The notes beneath the pieces were generated by a model. It had not been told where the DNA came from, did not search any database, and worked only from the letters and a program-made list of their open reading frames with translations. Below, in pieces: positions 54,039 through 64,000 of a stretch of DNA of 64,000 nucleotides. Source of the stretch: Eurosta solidaginis (Eukaryota; Arthropoda; Insecta; Diptera; Tephritidae); NCBI RefSeq assembly GCF_040869045.1, contig NC_090319.1, positions 264,446,897 through 264,510,896 of the forward strand, written 5' to 3'. The position numbers were made by a program, and so were the translations under genes. Numbering within the stretch: the stretch's first letter is position 1; the number at the start of each line of letters is the position of its first letter.

Positions 54039-54868
54039 TCTATATATATAAAAATCAATTTCTGTGTGTGTGTTCCCTATGGTATTTCCCACGCTTCAAT
54101 GTTTTTCATATCTCAGAATTAATAATTTTAAATTCAATTTTTTTTTTTTTTTGGTTATGCGAACGAGCAATTTTAGCTTCCAAAAATGATCACGTTAACA
54201 AAATCAATGATCGCATTCAAAACCAAATTCCTGGTGAAGTCACGAAATATAAATCGATGGACACAGTTACAGATGAAGATCAAATTGTGAATTATCCAAT
54301 TGGATTTCTAAACTCTCTAGAACCACCTGGAATGCCTGCGCATATATTAACTTTAAAAATTGGCTCACCAATCATGCTTCTTCGGTATGTAGACCCACCA
54401 AAATTGTGCAATGGAACCAGACTTTGCGTTAAGAAATTAATGCCGAATATAATCGAAGCAACAATCATCAGCGGTAAAAGCAAAAGTGAAGATGTTCTTA
54501 TACCACGGATCCCAATGATAACTACATATTTTCCATTCAATTTTAAACTCTTACAGTTTCCTGTATGCCTTGCTTTTGCAATTACAATCAACAAAGCACA
54601 AGGACAATCGCTTACTGTTGCAGGATTAAATTTAGAGAGTCCGTGCTTTTCCCATGGCCAGCTATATGTTGGTTGCTCTAGAGTTGCACACATGCATTAC
54701 AATAAGATACAATAATAAACTGTTTTAAACGAAAATTTCACCAAATATGCGTACAAAATTCAATTAAATTTACAGAACAATAAACTAAATTATCAACAAA
54801 CAAAACAGAAGAAATATCGCAACATTCATTCGATCTCGGACGTTACAACGTACGCCGGGTAAAGCTAG
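54039..54868 (+). mobile_element. Helitron, complete termini, 830 bp
   Basis: Begins TCTATATATATAAAAATCAA and ends CCGGGTAAAGCTAG, inserted between A (54038) and T (54869), the Helitron A/T target rule. Contains one protein-coding remnant (54152-54715). Rep and the N-terminal helicase are absent, so it depends on an autonomous relative. Confidence 0.8.
54152..54715 (+). pseudogene. C-terminal part of a Helitron Pif1-like helicase
   Basis: The open frame from 54068 becomes homologous at about residue 29 (WLCERAILASKNDHVNKIND). It continues through NYPIGFLNSLEPPGMPAHIL, LCNGTRLCVKKLMPNIIEAT, VLIPRIPMI, the motif V region TINKAQGQSLT (residues 173-183) and motif VI YVGCSRV (200-206). These are hallmarks of the SF1B Pif1-like helicase of animal Helitrons, which unwinds DNA for rolling-circle transposition. 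Walker A and B are missing, and the usual tail after SRV is replaced by ten unrelated residues. The frame is intact for ~190 codons, suggesting recent loss of function. Confidence 0.85.
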
Positions 54869-54999
54869 TTAGTATTAAAACTTCAGTTTTTTGGTTTTTG
54901 GTTTTGAAATATAGCAGGTATATTGCTTAGCTCTCATTTATCATTTACTTTATTTGAATTATATTGTTAACTATCTTAAGAAATTCTTGGTTTTTTTGC
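54869..54999. other. Short spacer
   Basis: Nothing recognised. Confidence 0.25.
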
Positions 55000-55430
55000 A
55001 CCATCTGTCACTGAACTTTCGAATAAATAACTAAAATATTCATTTCAGCACAATGCCCTTTGTTTACAGCACTACTGTGGTAGTAGTACTTCACAATTAA
55101 ATTACACGCGTACTTCACTTATAACGTTTTAAAATTAAACTAATTGACCATTCCTTAGCTTGCACTGTTTTTATACTCGCAGTTGCATTTTACGCAAGTA
55201 GCCTTCTTGGGTTGTCTATATGCATGTATATCTGAAGGTTATATAAGGTCATATTCGCACCTTATTCCTATGTGCACCTTATTCGCAATGTATATATGCG
55301 TATCGAAACTGCTTATATTCGCCGCAATATATAACACTCTCTTAAGATTTTCTTCTGACCAGGCTACAACGCTAAAATCCATAGAATTACGATAGGTATA
55401 ACTTATCTGGGTCAGGATGTACGGGTTTGG
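55000..55430. repeat. LTR-like dispersed repeat, copy 2
   Basis: Partner of 45030-45475, same orientation: TTTACAGCACTACTGTGGTA, GCGTACTTCACTTATAACG and ATTCGCCGCAATATATAACA. Confidence 0.4.
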
Positions 55431-56832
55431 TTAAGCTGCGACATTATATATAATCGTTTTATATGACCCTAAATAGATATAAGGTAATTATAATATACAT
55501 TTCCATATTCATTTGTTCTTAAAATTCTTTGTAAAATTTTTTCATGGGTGTTTTTTGTTTTCTGCTACTAATTTGTTACTTAGATATGCTTTTTTTGTAC
55601 TTTGTTTTATTTATTATGATTTTTTGTTTTAGCTTAACTTATTCGCGTCGGTTGCTTCAATTAAGTAATCAGGTCAGGCCAAATGGTTTGTTAATTTTCT
55701 ACAGTTGATATGAAAGCGCCAAAGCCAATTGCTTTTTGTTTGTCTGACTGTTGACTTGCTGTTTCACCTTTAGAGAGTGATACGCCAGGAATCAGCAAAA
55801 CATTCATTGAAATTGTTTCCTCATATTAATATTGGCACGTCTTTGCAAGGAAATGCATTTAAATATATAACTCAATGTATGGCTTATAGATATTATGTTG
55901 AGCTTTTAAAACTTAGAAAGATCACTCAAACTATTTACCTGCCTATACACCCCCGAACTACTTCTATGTATCTTCTGTTAAATAAAAAAAAAAACATACA
56001 TACACACTGATTTCAATTCATTAATTTTTTACACTGCAAATATGTTATTTTTCTTTTTTTCTGAATCCAAATGGCCTACTGGGCTGTCGTTTCACAGCAT
56101 AAACACAAACACACATCATAGACCATCGTCGTAGATTTTATTGCTCAAATTAAACTTTTGATCACGTTTAATTTCTATTCGAATGCCTTTTACAAACAGC
56201 CGCTAACAGCCAGCCGCACGCAGTCTGTTGTCTCAGTAAAGGAAACACATTCGCAGACAGTTGTGAGATCGTTTGCGATCAACAGAAATTGTGCGATCAT
56301 TGGCATTGATCAGCCGTTTAACTGTGCCAATTGAAGGAAAATAAAATAATAATAAAGGCAGGCACAAACATTTCATTTGTATGGTGCGGCGTTCAACAAT
56401 TTGGGTGGTGTTATTGCTCAGTGTTGCTCAGTACAACAATGTAAAGGAATGGTTTTCCATAGCTGTTTGCAATTGCATGTGTATGAAGGCATACAGAAAC
56501 GTGAGCACATTATGTAGACAAAGTAATCTAAAATGGTTCAAAAGTTTGAACCTATTAGCATAGCGATATTGTACAAGGTCGATCTGAGAATAGATAGTGC
56601 CTAGATAGACAAACTGTCTTTTATAAATTCACAAATAAATAATATTAATTTAGTAGTGAACAGCAAAAGTATTGCTAATAACGCACTGCTAAAAATACAA
56701 TGTTATTCATCAAGTTCTGTAAAACGCGCCTGAAAATATTCCACACGATTGGGTTTAAAAATATATACTTAGTAACAAACGTATTACCTAATTGTGTATA
56801 AAAGAAAAAGCAACATAAAAGGCAATACTTGA
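55431..56832. other. Spacer with GATC-rich patch
   Basis: TGCGATC/TTGATC motifs cluster at 56265-56320 (GAGATCGTTTGCGATCAACA, GTGCGATCATTGGCATTGAT), as at 31425. From 56760 the repeat shared with 44280-44400 begins. No gene. Confidence 0.35.
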
Positions 56833-56907
56833 GCCCGGGTTTTCAGTGCGAGTATAAACTGCTGTTAATCTGAAACTGTAGTTTAAACTCACACGGAAAA
56901 ACCGGGC
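56833..56907. mobile_element. 75-bp palindromic MITE with GCCCGGGTTTT ends
   Basis: The left end GCCCGGGTTTTCAGTGCGAG and the right end read inward, GCCCGGTTTTTCCGTGTGAG, form a 20-bp imperfect inverted repeat. TGA lies on each side. The related repeat at 44330-44360 lacks it, giving an empty-site comparison. A looser relative may lie at 58690-58770. Confidence 0.6.
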
Positions 56908-57399
56908 CTGAGAGACAACTTACTAGGCGGGCAGCGGGGCATTAATATATATGTGTGAGTTCATAGATGCCTTTACACCAACATGAATGCAGGAGATTTC
57001 CAGTACAAAAACTCAGCTTTCGAAAAGTTAGCTGATGAAGGAGCAAAGTTCAGAATGCCAGGGAATGTCTTAGTGATCATCGCCATTGCAAATTTGTAAT
57101 TTTTCTCAAGCATCAATTAAAAAAATCTGTATCTCAAAACAAATTAAGAAAAATTATATCTTAACCAAAAAGCCGACTTTTGCTGACTTTTTGTTTTGCA
57201 AATTGATTAGATAATTTCATATGTTCAAGGTGCTGTCTATTAGTGTTAATATGAATACTAATATTTATTTGTATTGCGTGACTATTAAAAACAAAAATCG
57301 ATTTTCGAACAATACCAGCAAAATATTTTGGAAATTAGGAGAAACTGTTATTTTAACTAAGTTCAATCACATCGGTTATAATCTACGAATACCTGAATC
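56908..57399. other. Spacer
   Basis: Contains the GCAGCGGGGCATT end shared with 44370. No gene. Confidence 0.3.
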
Positions 57400-57630
57400 A
57401 CACCGTTCAGTGAAAATGATGCATTTACATTTTATTGACAGTTGTGTGCTGTTAAAATCACCGATGAAATAAGTTCTTTTACCAGAAAAATCAGCTAGAT
57501 TTATAAAGAGTCTGTAGATTCTACAGAATACTGTTAACTTGAGAGCCAGTTCTCTTGACAAAAATCCCGACTGAGTTAACCATAATGCGATCGATTTCAC
57601 CGAACATCAATTGATTTAAGAACAACATAC
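57400..57630 (+). repeat. Dispersed repeat, copy 2 of 2
   Basis: Partner of 29030-29260 by shared AGTTCTTTTACCAGAAAAAT, CAGCTAGATT and CTCTTGACAAAAATCCC. Confidence 0.4.
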
Positions 57631-59022
57631 ACGATTTTTAATTTTACTAGAGATAATACTTTCGGTGAAGAATCTAGCGTATTGAGGAGCACTTCAAGGG
57701 TATTTGCGTTATCATAATGATACAAATGGACCATATGGTGCAATAGTTACTGCATGCCGTACAAAAGACCACATCTCAAGATATGTTGCATTTTTGCCAA
57801 TTGCCAGATCAAATTTAAAATAACAAAACTACACACGAAATAAACTCTTGAGATGTGTGCAGGTCACATGCTTTTCTTTTATTGAGAATTCGATTTTGTG
57901 TTGAGTGTGATTTGTGCGCATTTTGATATTTGAGGTTAAACTAAGTGTAATTTTATTGCAAATTGCCTGTTGTACTGTCAGAGTTAGCAAGCGGCGCGCA
58001 AAGCGGTTGCTTCACCGAATGGATGAGCATTTTATTGAATGAATTGGCAGGTTGGTTAGTACAAGAATAAATGCTTTATTTTTGACTGGGTTCGCGTGAC
58101 CGCCCGCTGTGTCATATGGCTGGCGAGACTGATGAGTTTCATTGTGATTATATATGTTTTTTTTTAGTTGCAGTATGACGCTTATGATAATGATCCACAA
58201 TATGGTGGTGCTGTTGCTGTTGTTGCTGCTGGTGGTGGGGTTGTGCTGCTGCTGCTATTGCCTGTATATCTTTTGTACGCTGCTTATTGATACCGTAACG
58301 ATTTTTAATTAAAATTTTATGCCTTTCGTAATTATTAGTACTTCACGTTTTAACAACACAAAAACAGCAGCAGCATCAATAATAACAAAAGCGATTTAAA
58401 AAAATTTTATTGAGTCGCCACAATAGGACATTGTAAGAGGCAACAATATAAAATTAAAACGACTAAAACAATGCAGGCCCGAATGCGAAATAAATGCTAA
58501 ATAAAATCAAGAAGGGAATATTTTTAAATTCTTAAAAAAATAAACTTACACATATACGTATTCACATGAGTATATATGTGAAAGTATCAAAAATTAAATT
58601 GTAAGGCCAAGTTCTTCATTGCATGTTCATGTTTAATCCAGCCTCTTTGGCTGTTTTAATAAGAAATTTGACTACCCCCCTTAGACGAAACGGCCAAAGT
58701 GGCCCAGAAAAGGTTAGTATAACTTTAACTGTAGTTTAAAGTTGCACTCGAGGATCAACCCTAAATGAGCCACGAAATCAACAAATATAGCTGGGATATT
58801 AAAAAAAAGACTTTCGTTTAGTCAACTTAAACAGACACCGTCAAAGAAATTACTTCAGCACATCGGGTGGTGTATATTCGGTTTTTTATATCATTTACGT
58901 ATCTTCTCTTACTAAACAAATATACATATATTTATATGTATAAATATATAAATAATAATATGTACAAATAAATAAATAAATATATTTATATACTCTATAT
59001 ATAAATAAATATATGAATATAC
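57631..59022. other. Spacer with GC island and CTG-rich tract
   Basis: A GC-rich island at 58080-58135 (TTCGCGTGACCGCCCGCTGT) has open frames on the minus strand (including SRQPYDTAGGHANPV) but no clear splice donors. A (CTG/TTG)-rich low-complexity tract lies at 58203-58262. AT-only sequence lies at 58915-59020. Confidence 0.35.
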
Positions 59023-59383
59023 ATCTGTGAACACGAAAATAGCAGTCAACAATTTAATGCTTTTTTATATTCGATAATTTTCTGAAAATAAATTTCTTCT
59101 TAAGAGTTTCTGAATTCTTTTAAGTATGCAGTTGGGTAGCCCAATCAAGTAAGAGTTCTTTCAAAATTCGAATTGATTTTAGAAACATTTTTTTCTGAAG
59201 GGTGTTTTATATTTTCTTCTATACGAAGGGCGCATAGATTTATCAGTTACAACGAAGAAAATCGGAAACAACCTTCGGGAAAAAAATTGTCAAAAATCGG
59301 ACTAAATTTTAATCTGATAAGAAACTGCATATTCCCAAAGTTTTTTCGGAATAGATTTCGAGAATGATTTGCATAGTTTCACT
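59023..59383 (+). mobile_element. CAGCAGCG MITE, left part
   Basis: CTGTGAACACGAAAATAGCA start, interior as in 22280-22892 up to GATTTGCATAGTTTC, where the next element interrupts it. Confidence 0.5.
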
Positions 59384-60228
59384 CAGTGTTTGCATTTTCC
59401 ACTCCAAAATGAGTGGCAGTAGCCACAAAAAACATGAACAGAGTACAGAAAAGTGATAGCATTTCTTAGGCTCTGCTATAATAATCTACAGAGTGTTTTA
59501 GAGCGGAGCAAATAGCAGAATAAAACCTACGAACGAAATACTGTTTAGAGTGTAATGATAACAAATTTTTTGCTATTCGCTCTGGTGTGGGTTCAGCATA
59601 ACAACGCCCAACAGTAGCAATACATATTTTCCTTTTGCTCTGGCTCCACTATAAACAGCTTTTCATTGTTAGGTTTTATTCTGCTAATACTGATCAGAAT
59701 CTTCATGCATTCCAACAGCGTCATTACTAAACAAATTTGAGCGGTGATTGGATACACGTTTTTTCCAATATCGAAATACATGTTCAACTGTGTTGATTGG
59801 AGACTATACATTCAAATATATGTATATGTTCCAATATTTATTTGTCTTATGCTGGGATTGGAAACGCGTCCTTTCCAACCTCCCTTAAAAGAGTGGCTCC
59901 CAGTCTCGTCCGTTTGTCACGCTAGTAAATATGCTGATCGGAATCATATGGCATTCCGACAGCATATTCAGTATTACTAAGTGATTGTAATAATGAATTG
60001 TATTTAGTAGTTTAAGTTTTAGGCCAAAACAGCCGTGGTAATAAATAAATTAAATTAAATATTTGCTCGACTCTAAAGCACGCTGTAGGTCGTAACAGAG
60101 CCTAAGAAATGTCAAGACTTTTTTATGCTACGGCTCTGCTCTGTGCTCATTTCATGTTCAGATCCGGATCGGTAGTAGAGCATATTTTCGCTGCTACTGC
60201 TGATCTTGAGTAGCAAATGCAAATACTG
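59384..60228. mobile_element. 845-bp element with ~130-bp inverted repeats
   Basis: The left end CAGTGTTTGCATTTTCCACT matches the right end read inward, CAGTATTTGCATTTGCTACT. The match continues inward through ACATGAA, GCATTTCTTAGGCTCTG/ACATTTCTTAGGCTCTG and TTTTAGAGCGGAGC/TTTAGAGTCGAGC. The CAGTG end suggests hAT. No clear 8-bp duplication is seen. The central part has a short inverted pair around CATTCCAACAGC/CATTCCGACAGC. Non-coding. Confidence 0.65.
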
Positions 60229-60690
60229 TGTAAAATTTTAACATCTTCGTCTTTACTTAATACACTGCTTTCATATTTCGAAATATAGCCAAACAAATTA
60301 CAACAAGTTTTTCGCTTATTTAATTCTTTTCAAGCTCATAATATATATTAATAGACGATATGCGTTAACTTAGCAAATGCACACAAAGTATCAAGTTTAC
60401 AACAGCAAATGTCAAAAAAAAATGCGGCTGCAACAAAGAACCAAAATGGCAAAGCAAAAAACAAAACAAAAATTAACATCGCAATAGGCTTAAGGTAGGT
60501 TAAATATTTCAACAAAGTTGTCGCATTAAATAGACAAATTTATGTATGAATATAATATAGAATTACATATAAAATATGTACTATGATTTTAGTGTATGTG
60601 TGTTTGAAGCATACAAATTGTTTGCTTAGACCGGCCGCCCTTATAGGGAGAAAAAATATTTATAAGATCTCGGGAAATGATTATTATCTA
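60229..60690. other. AT-rich spacer
   Basis: Nothing recognised. Confidence 0.3.
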
Positions 60691-61068
60691 CAACAATGAA
60701 CACGAAAATAGCAGTGACAAATTATTTTATTTTCGATATTTAATGAAAAAACGTCTATGAAGTTAGCAAGTGAAATTTTGCAAAAAAATCACTGAAGCGT
60801 TTTCGAAAAAATTGAACAATTCTAGAATATATTAAAAATATTTCGAGCTTTTGTTAAGAGTTTTCTAAATTGTCTTGTGTATATAGCTGAAATCAGAGAT
60901 CGATAAACAAAAAATCGAAGCTTTCGTAAAATTTTCTGGAATTTTCAAAATTGTCCAAGTTTGGTTTGACTTTTTTTCGTAACACAAAATGTCGAAAATA
61001 AAAAAAGAAGAATTTGATAGACGAAATTGAATAAAAAATTACCACTGCTATTTTTCTGTTTGCTCTTG
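60691..61068. mobile_element. CAGCAGCG MITE, short complete copy
   Basis: CAACAATGAACACGAAAATA to CTATTTTTCTGTTTGCTCTTG, flanked by TA (60689 and 61069). 378 bp, internally deleted. Confidence 0.65.
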
Positions 61069-61470
61069 TATATCAACACACAAGTTACAATGTACAACAC
61101 ACGACTGTATATAGGAACCAAGCAATTTGTTTTAAGAGTGCTCATGAGCGTACAAGTTTCCCCGGTTTTTGAAGGTTTCTCCAATGATATCTTCCTTCGA
61201 CTTTCTCCAATGATATCTTCCTTCGACTTATTTATTGCATTTAAAAAGTAAAAAACAAAAGAAAATGTAAACGTGGCCTGCCTTATTTTCTGATTTGCAG
61301 ATACTCGAAAACATTTCAAAAATCTAATCTGCAAACAATGTTAGATTTATTTAGTGATAGCAATATATTTCGTTTTTATTTTTGTTAGACTCAAGCAGTA
61401 AAATAATATTTGTATGCTAAACATATTTACAAACTATTTTTTGTGTGTTAACGGAGATAGTTACATGCAT
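61069..61470. other. Spacer with a 27-base tandem duplication
   Basis: CTCCAATGATATCTTCCTTC occurs twice in tandem at 61171-61226. Otherwise unassigned. Confidence 0.4.
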
Positions 61471-61572
61471 CCGTCCTGCTTCGTTGCACGTTAATCAACA
61501 ACTAAATCGCTATGACTACGATCATTTTACTTTTAACAATACAGCCACAGTTTCAATTTTCAGCGGTCATCT
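61471..61572 (+). mobile_element. CAGTGGTCACC-family MITE fragment
   Basis: CTTCGTTGCACGTTAATCAA, CAACTAAATCGC, ACTACGATCATTTTAC and TTCAGCGGTCATC match the 3' half of copies 2 and 3. It joins a segment at 61590-61790 that resembles the interior of the CAGCAGCG family. Confidence 0.4.
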
Positions 61573-63356
61573 CAATAGATCTGAAGAAAAGTTGTCAAAA
61601 ATCAGCGCGAGTTTTGAGAGACCTATAAATTGTACCTTGTGAGACTAGAATCGATTGGACTACAAGCGCATACAAAAAAATGTCGAAATTTTTATAAAAT
61701 TTTCTCTAATATTCGAAATTACTCGAAACCGGTTTTTGAGTTACAAAATTCATAGAAGATTTTTCTTAATACATATGTATATTGAAACAAAAAAAAAGAA
61801 TATAATTGACAAAATTCGAAAAAGCAGCAATGTCTCAAAAAAAAAAAAAAAATCCAGAATCGCAAATTGTGCTTTGCAACTTGTGAAAAAAGAAAGAAAA
61901 TACCTAGAGCCCCAGCAACTTGCAACACTTGTAGTGACACACACACATATGTAGTGACAGTGCGAAAAAAATTCATCAGCAATACGTTTACGCGTTTAAG
62001 CATTTAAGTGGCAATTAATAACAATTTTTATGAGCCGAAAAAATAGTTGACAACATAGAAAAAATAGAAAAGACTTGCGCGGCAACATTTAAGCAACAAC
62101 AGCTAGAATTGCCATAGCAGCAAGAACAAAAAAAACCAAAAACAACCTAGAGTATAGGTAATGAAAATCGCACTTAAGTGTGCACATGTGATTACTTATG
62201 AGTATGCGTGCTCGGTAAGTTCGCGCTTATTGCAAGCACATACCACATCACATGTCAGCAACACAAAATATTGCATGTTGCGGGTAACTTTTTATCAAAA
62301 AAAAAAAAAAAACAACAAAAAATTGCAAACAAACACTAAACGAAACAGAACACTAACTAGAATTTGTAAATTTAATATTTTCTTTGTTTTAGTTACTTAG
62401 CATCACATAAGCTGATGGGCAACTAAATAACAATAACAATAAGCACAGGCTGCACGTTTTGTGTTAGCAACAAACTTTTTGCTGATGCTGTTGCTTGACA
62501 AGCGCATCGATGCCAATTTTCGCTGAGACAAACTAATTTGAAAGCTCATAATATTGTGAATTTTATGAACAATTATTATGTAAGTTTTATTGGCTGCGCA
62601 ATGTTGAAACAACAACTGCAACAAACAGCAATCAGCAAAATAACAACAGAACGACAAAAAGCACAAGAAAAGTAAAAGAAAAACTGAAGTTGAAAACCAG
62701 CTTCAAGCTGGAATTAAAATTATATATTGAGAACTGCAGCTGAAGATGTCAGCTGACATATGTATGTGTATGTCGATGTATCGTGTTGTTGTTGATATTG
62801 CTTGCTGCTGCTGCTGCTGCTATTGTTGTTGTTGTTATTGTTATTGTTTTTGTTGATGTTGTTGTTGTTGCAAGCGCACACATGTTGCTTTAATGAGTGG
62901 CGTTGGAAATGTAAATTTATGCGCGAGAACTTTTAATTAATTTGTGATTTTGCGTTGGCAAGTTTAACAACAACTACAACAAATAACAAGTGTATAATGA
63001 CTGTGTTTGTTGTATTTGCTGCATATGCCGCTTTTTTCATTTAGTTGTTTGATTGGATACTTTTTTATATTTACGATATGATTTTATCATTGATATGTTT
63101 TTCAGCAATCTTCCAGCACCCCTGACCTTTTTTCGTATTGTTATTAGTTGTTGCTGTTGACTTTCTATAAAAAAAATTGCGGTGGTTTGTTTACCGCTTA
63201 ACTTCTAAGAGCATTTTTGCGTTTGCTGCTCGACACGTTTAGCATAGCTTAGCAGTTAATTGAGAATTGTTGACAGCTGCATTTATTTCTAAAGCAATTT
63301 TTAATTGATTTGTTGTTGTTTTTTTTGCGGTTTTAAAATTTCAAATCTATTGAGTT
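61573..63356. other. Spacer with CTG/TTG microsatellite
   Basis: 62797-62872 is a (CTG)n-(TTG)n tract. A runs lie at 61839-61853 and near 62299-62312. No gene recognised. Confidence 0.4.
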
Positions 63357-63480
63357 CAGCGGTCACCAAAATGGAAACGTAGCTGTGTTGCCAAGAGTAA
63401 AAATCAGTGTAGTGTTAGGGATGTAATCATTGATTAGCGAGCAACGAGGCAGCTCGTATGAACGCATGTTTGTTATATTA
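63357..63480 (+). mobile_element. CAGTGGTCACC-family MITE, left part
   Basis: Starts CAGCGGTCACCAAAATGGAA, with TTAGCGAGCAACGAGGCAGC matching 3935 and 34110. The right end is not found. Confidence 0.45.
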
Positions 63481-63806
63481 ACGCTTGAGTCTAACAAAAA
63501 TAAAAACAAAATATAGCATTAATACTAAGCAATGGAAACATTGTTTGCAAAATATTTTCTTTGAAATGTTTTTCGAATATCCGCAAATCCGAACATAGAC
63601 AGACCACGCTTACATTTTCTTTTTTTTTGATTTTTAGTGCAATAACTAAATCACAAATGTTATAAAAGGTCCCATTCCAAACGTCGGAAGCAAATATCAT
63701 TGTGTTAGAGACTAACTTCGAAAACCGGGGAAATTATTTGCACTTAAAAAAATTGCTTTATTTCAATAAAGAGTCGTTTGTTGTACAGTATGTATGTATT
63801 AATAAA
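63481..63806. other. Spacer
   Basis: No feature supported. Confidence 0.3.
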
Positions 63807-64000
63807 CAGCAGCAAAAAGGAATATAGCAGTGACAATTTTTAACAAATTTCGTATATTAAATAATTTTTTTATTTTCTATATTTTGAAAAAACACTTTTA
63901 TAAATTGTTTTATTGAAATTAAGCAAACCAATCAAAAACATTTTCGGAAATTCAAGAAAACTTACGTAATTTCGAATTTTTTTTTTTTTGGGTTCTCTGT
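63807..64000 (+). mobile_element. CAGCAGCG MITE, cut by window end
   Basis: CAGCAGCAAAAAGGAATATA, then GCAGTGACAATTTTTAACAA and the AAATTTCGTATATTAA block. Continues past the window. Confidence 0.6.

Noticed and set aside
54292..54693. 133-codon minus-strand frame
   Set aside because: Antisense shadow of the Helitron helicase fragment.
60945..61334. 129-codon minus-strand frame
   Set aside because: It runs across the boundary of a CAGCAGCG MITE and uses AT-driven codons; no recognisable domain.
62797..62872. Poly-glutamine or poly-leucine coding tract
   Set aside because: The CTG/TTG tract has no flanking coding frame; treated as a microsatellite.
1..64000. CRISPR array, bacterial operon or phage features
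   Set aside because: The sequence is clearly eukaryotic; no direct-repeat/spacer pattern, ribosome-binding sites or compact gene packing are present.

Overview
The window is AT-rich eukaryotic DNA with no complete, confidently identifiable protein-coding gene. It is best read as repeat-filled intergenic or long-intron sequence of a higher fly. A tephritid fruit fly (Bactrocera/Zeugodacus/Ceratitis type) is the best guess. The reasons are: tRNA-headed SINEs with the tail motif AGTCGGCATAAAACATGTAG; interspersed repeats with the TAAGTTCGGGTGTAACCGAAC end; insect Helitrons beginning TCTATATATATAAAAAT; TA-flanked and hAT-type MITEs; and a retrotransposon primer-binding site matching fly tRNA-Lys. 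The species call is inference.

Layout. 1-4600: a broken coding-like segment, a degenerate CCGAAAT array, a minus-strand SINE and two small MITEs. 5.5-11.8 kb: first copies of the two main repeat families, a TATCGAT minisatellite and a full SINE. 11.87-12.95 kb: a decayed LINE reverse transcriptase. 13.3-13.6 kb: a TAAT/ATTA cluster. 14.3-14.9 kb: a gene-start-like island. 15.6-22.9 kb: nested repeats, a serial array of LTR-retroelement leaders with tRNA-Lys primer sites, and a hAT MITE whose empty site survives in a paralogous repeat copy. 23-28.3 kb: several small GC-rich islands with splice-like flanks on both strands, and a possible small three-exon gene. 31.8-36.1 kb: Helitrons with tandem modules and a nested MITE. 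39.2-43.4 kb: minus-strand exon-like islands, including one encoding a signal-peptide-like start. 43.8-50.2 kb: SINEs, an LTR-like promoter, a MITE carrying a SINE head and split by another repeat, and two MITEs. 51.7-54.9 kb: a hAT element with a perfect 8-bp duplication and two Helitrons, one encoding the C-terminal part of a Helitron helicase. 55-64 kb: LTR-like and MITE copies, including one element with ~130-bp inverted repeats.

How it fits together. About half of the window can be assigned to roughly a dozen repeat families, often nested, so relative insertion order can be read directly. The recognisable protein fragments are the Helitron helicase and the LINE reverse transcriptase. The candidate host exons are short islands of higher GC. 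On the minus strand they lie at 42.9, 39.2, 25.6 and 23.1 kb, which would fit a gene with very long introns, but this is unproven.
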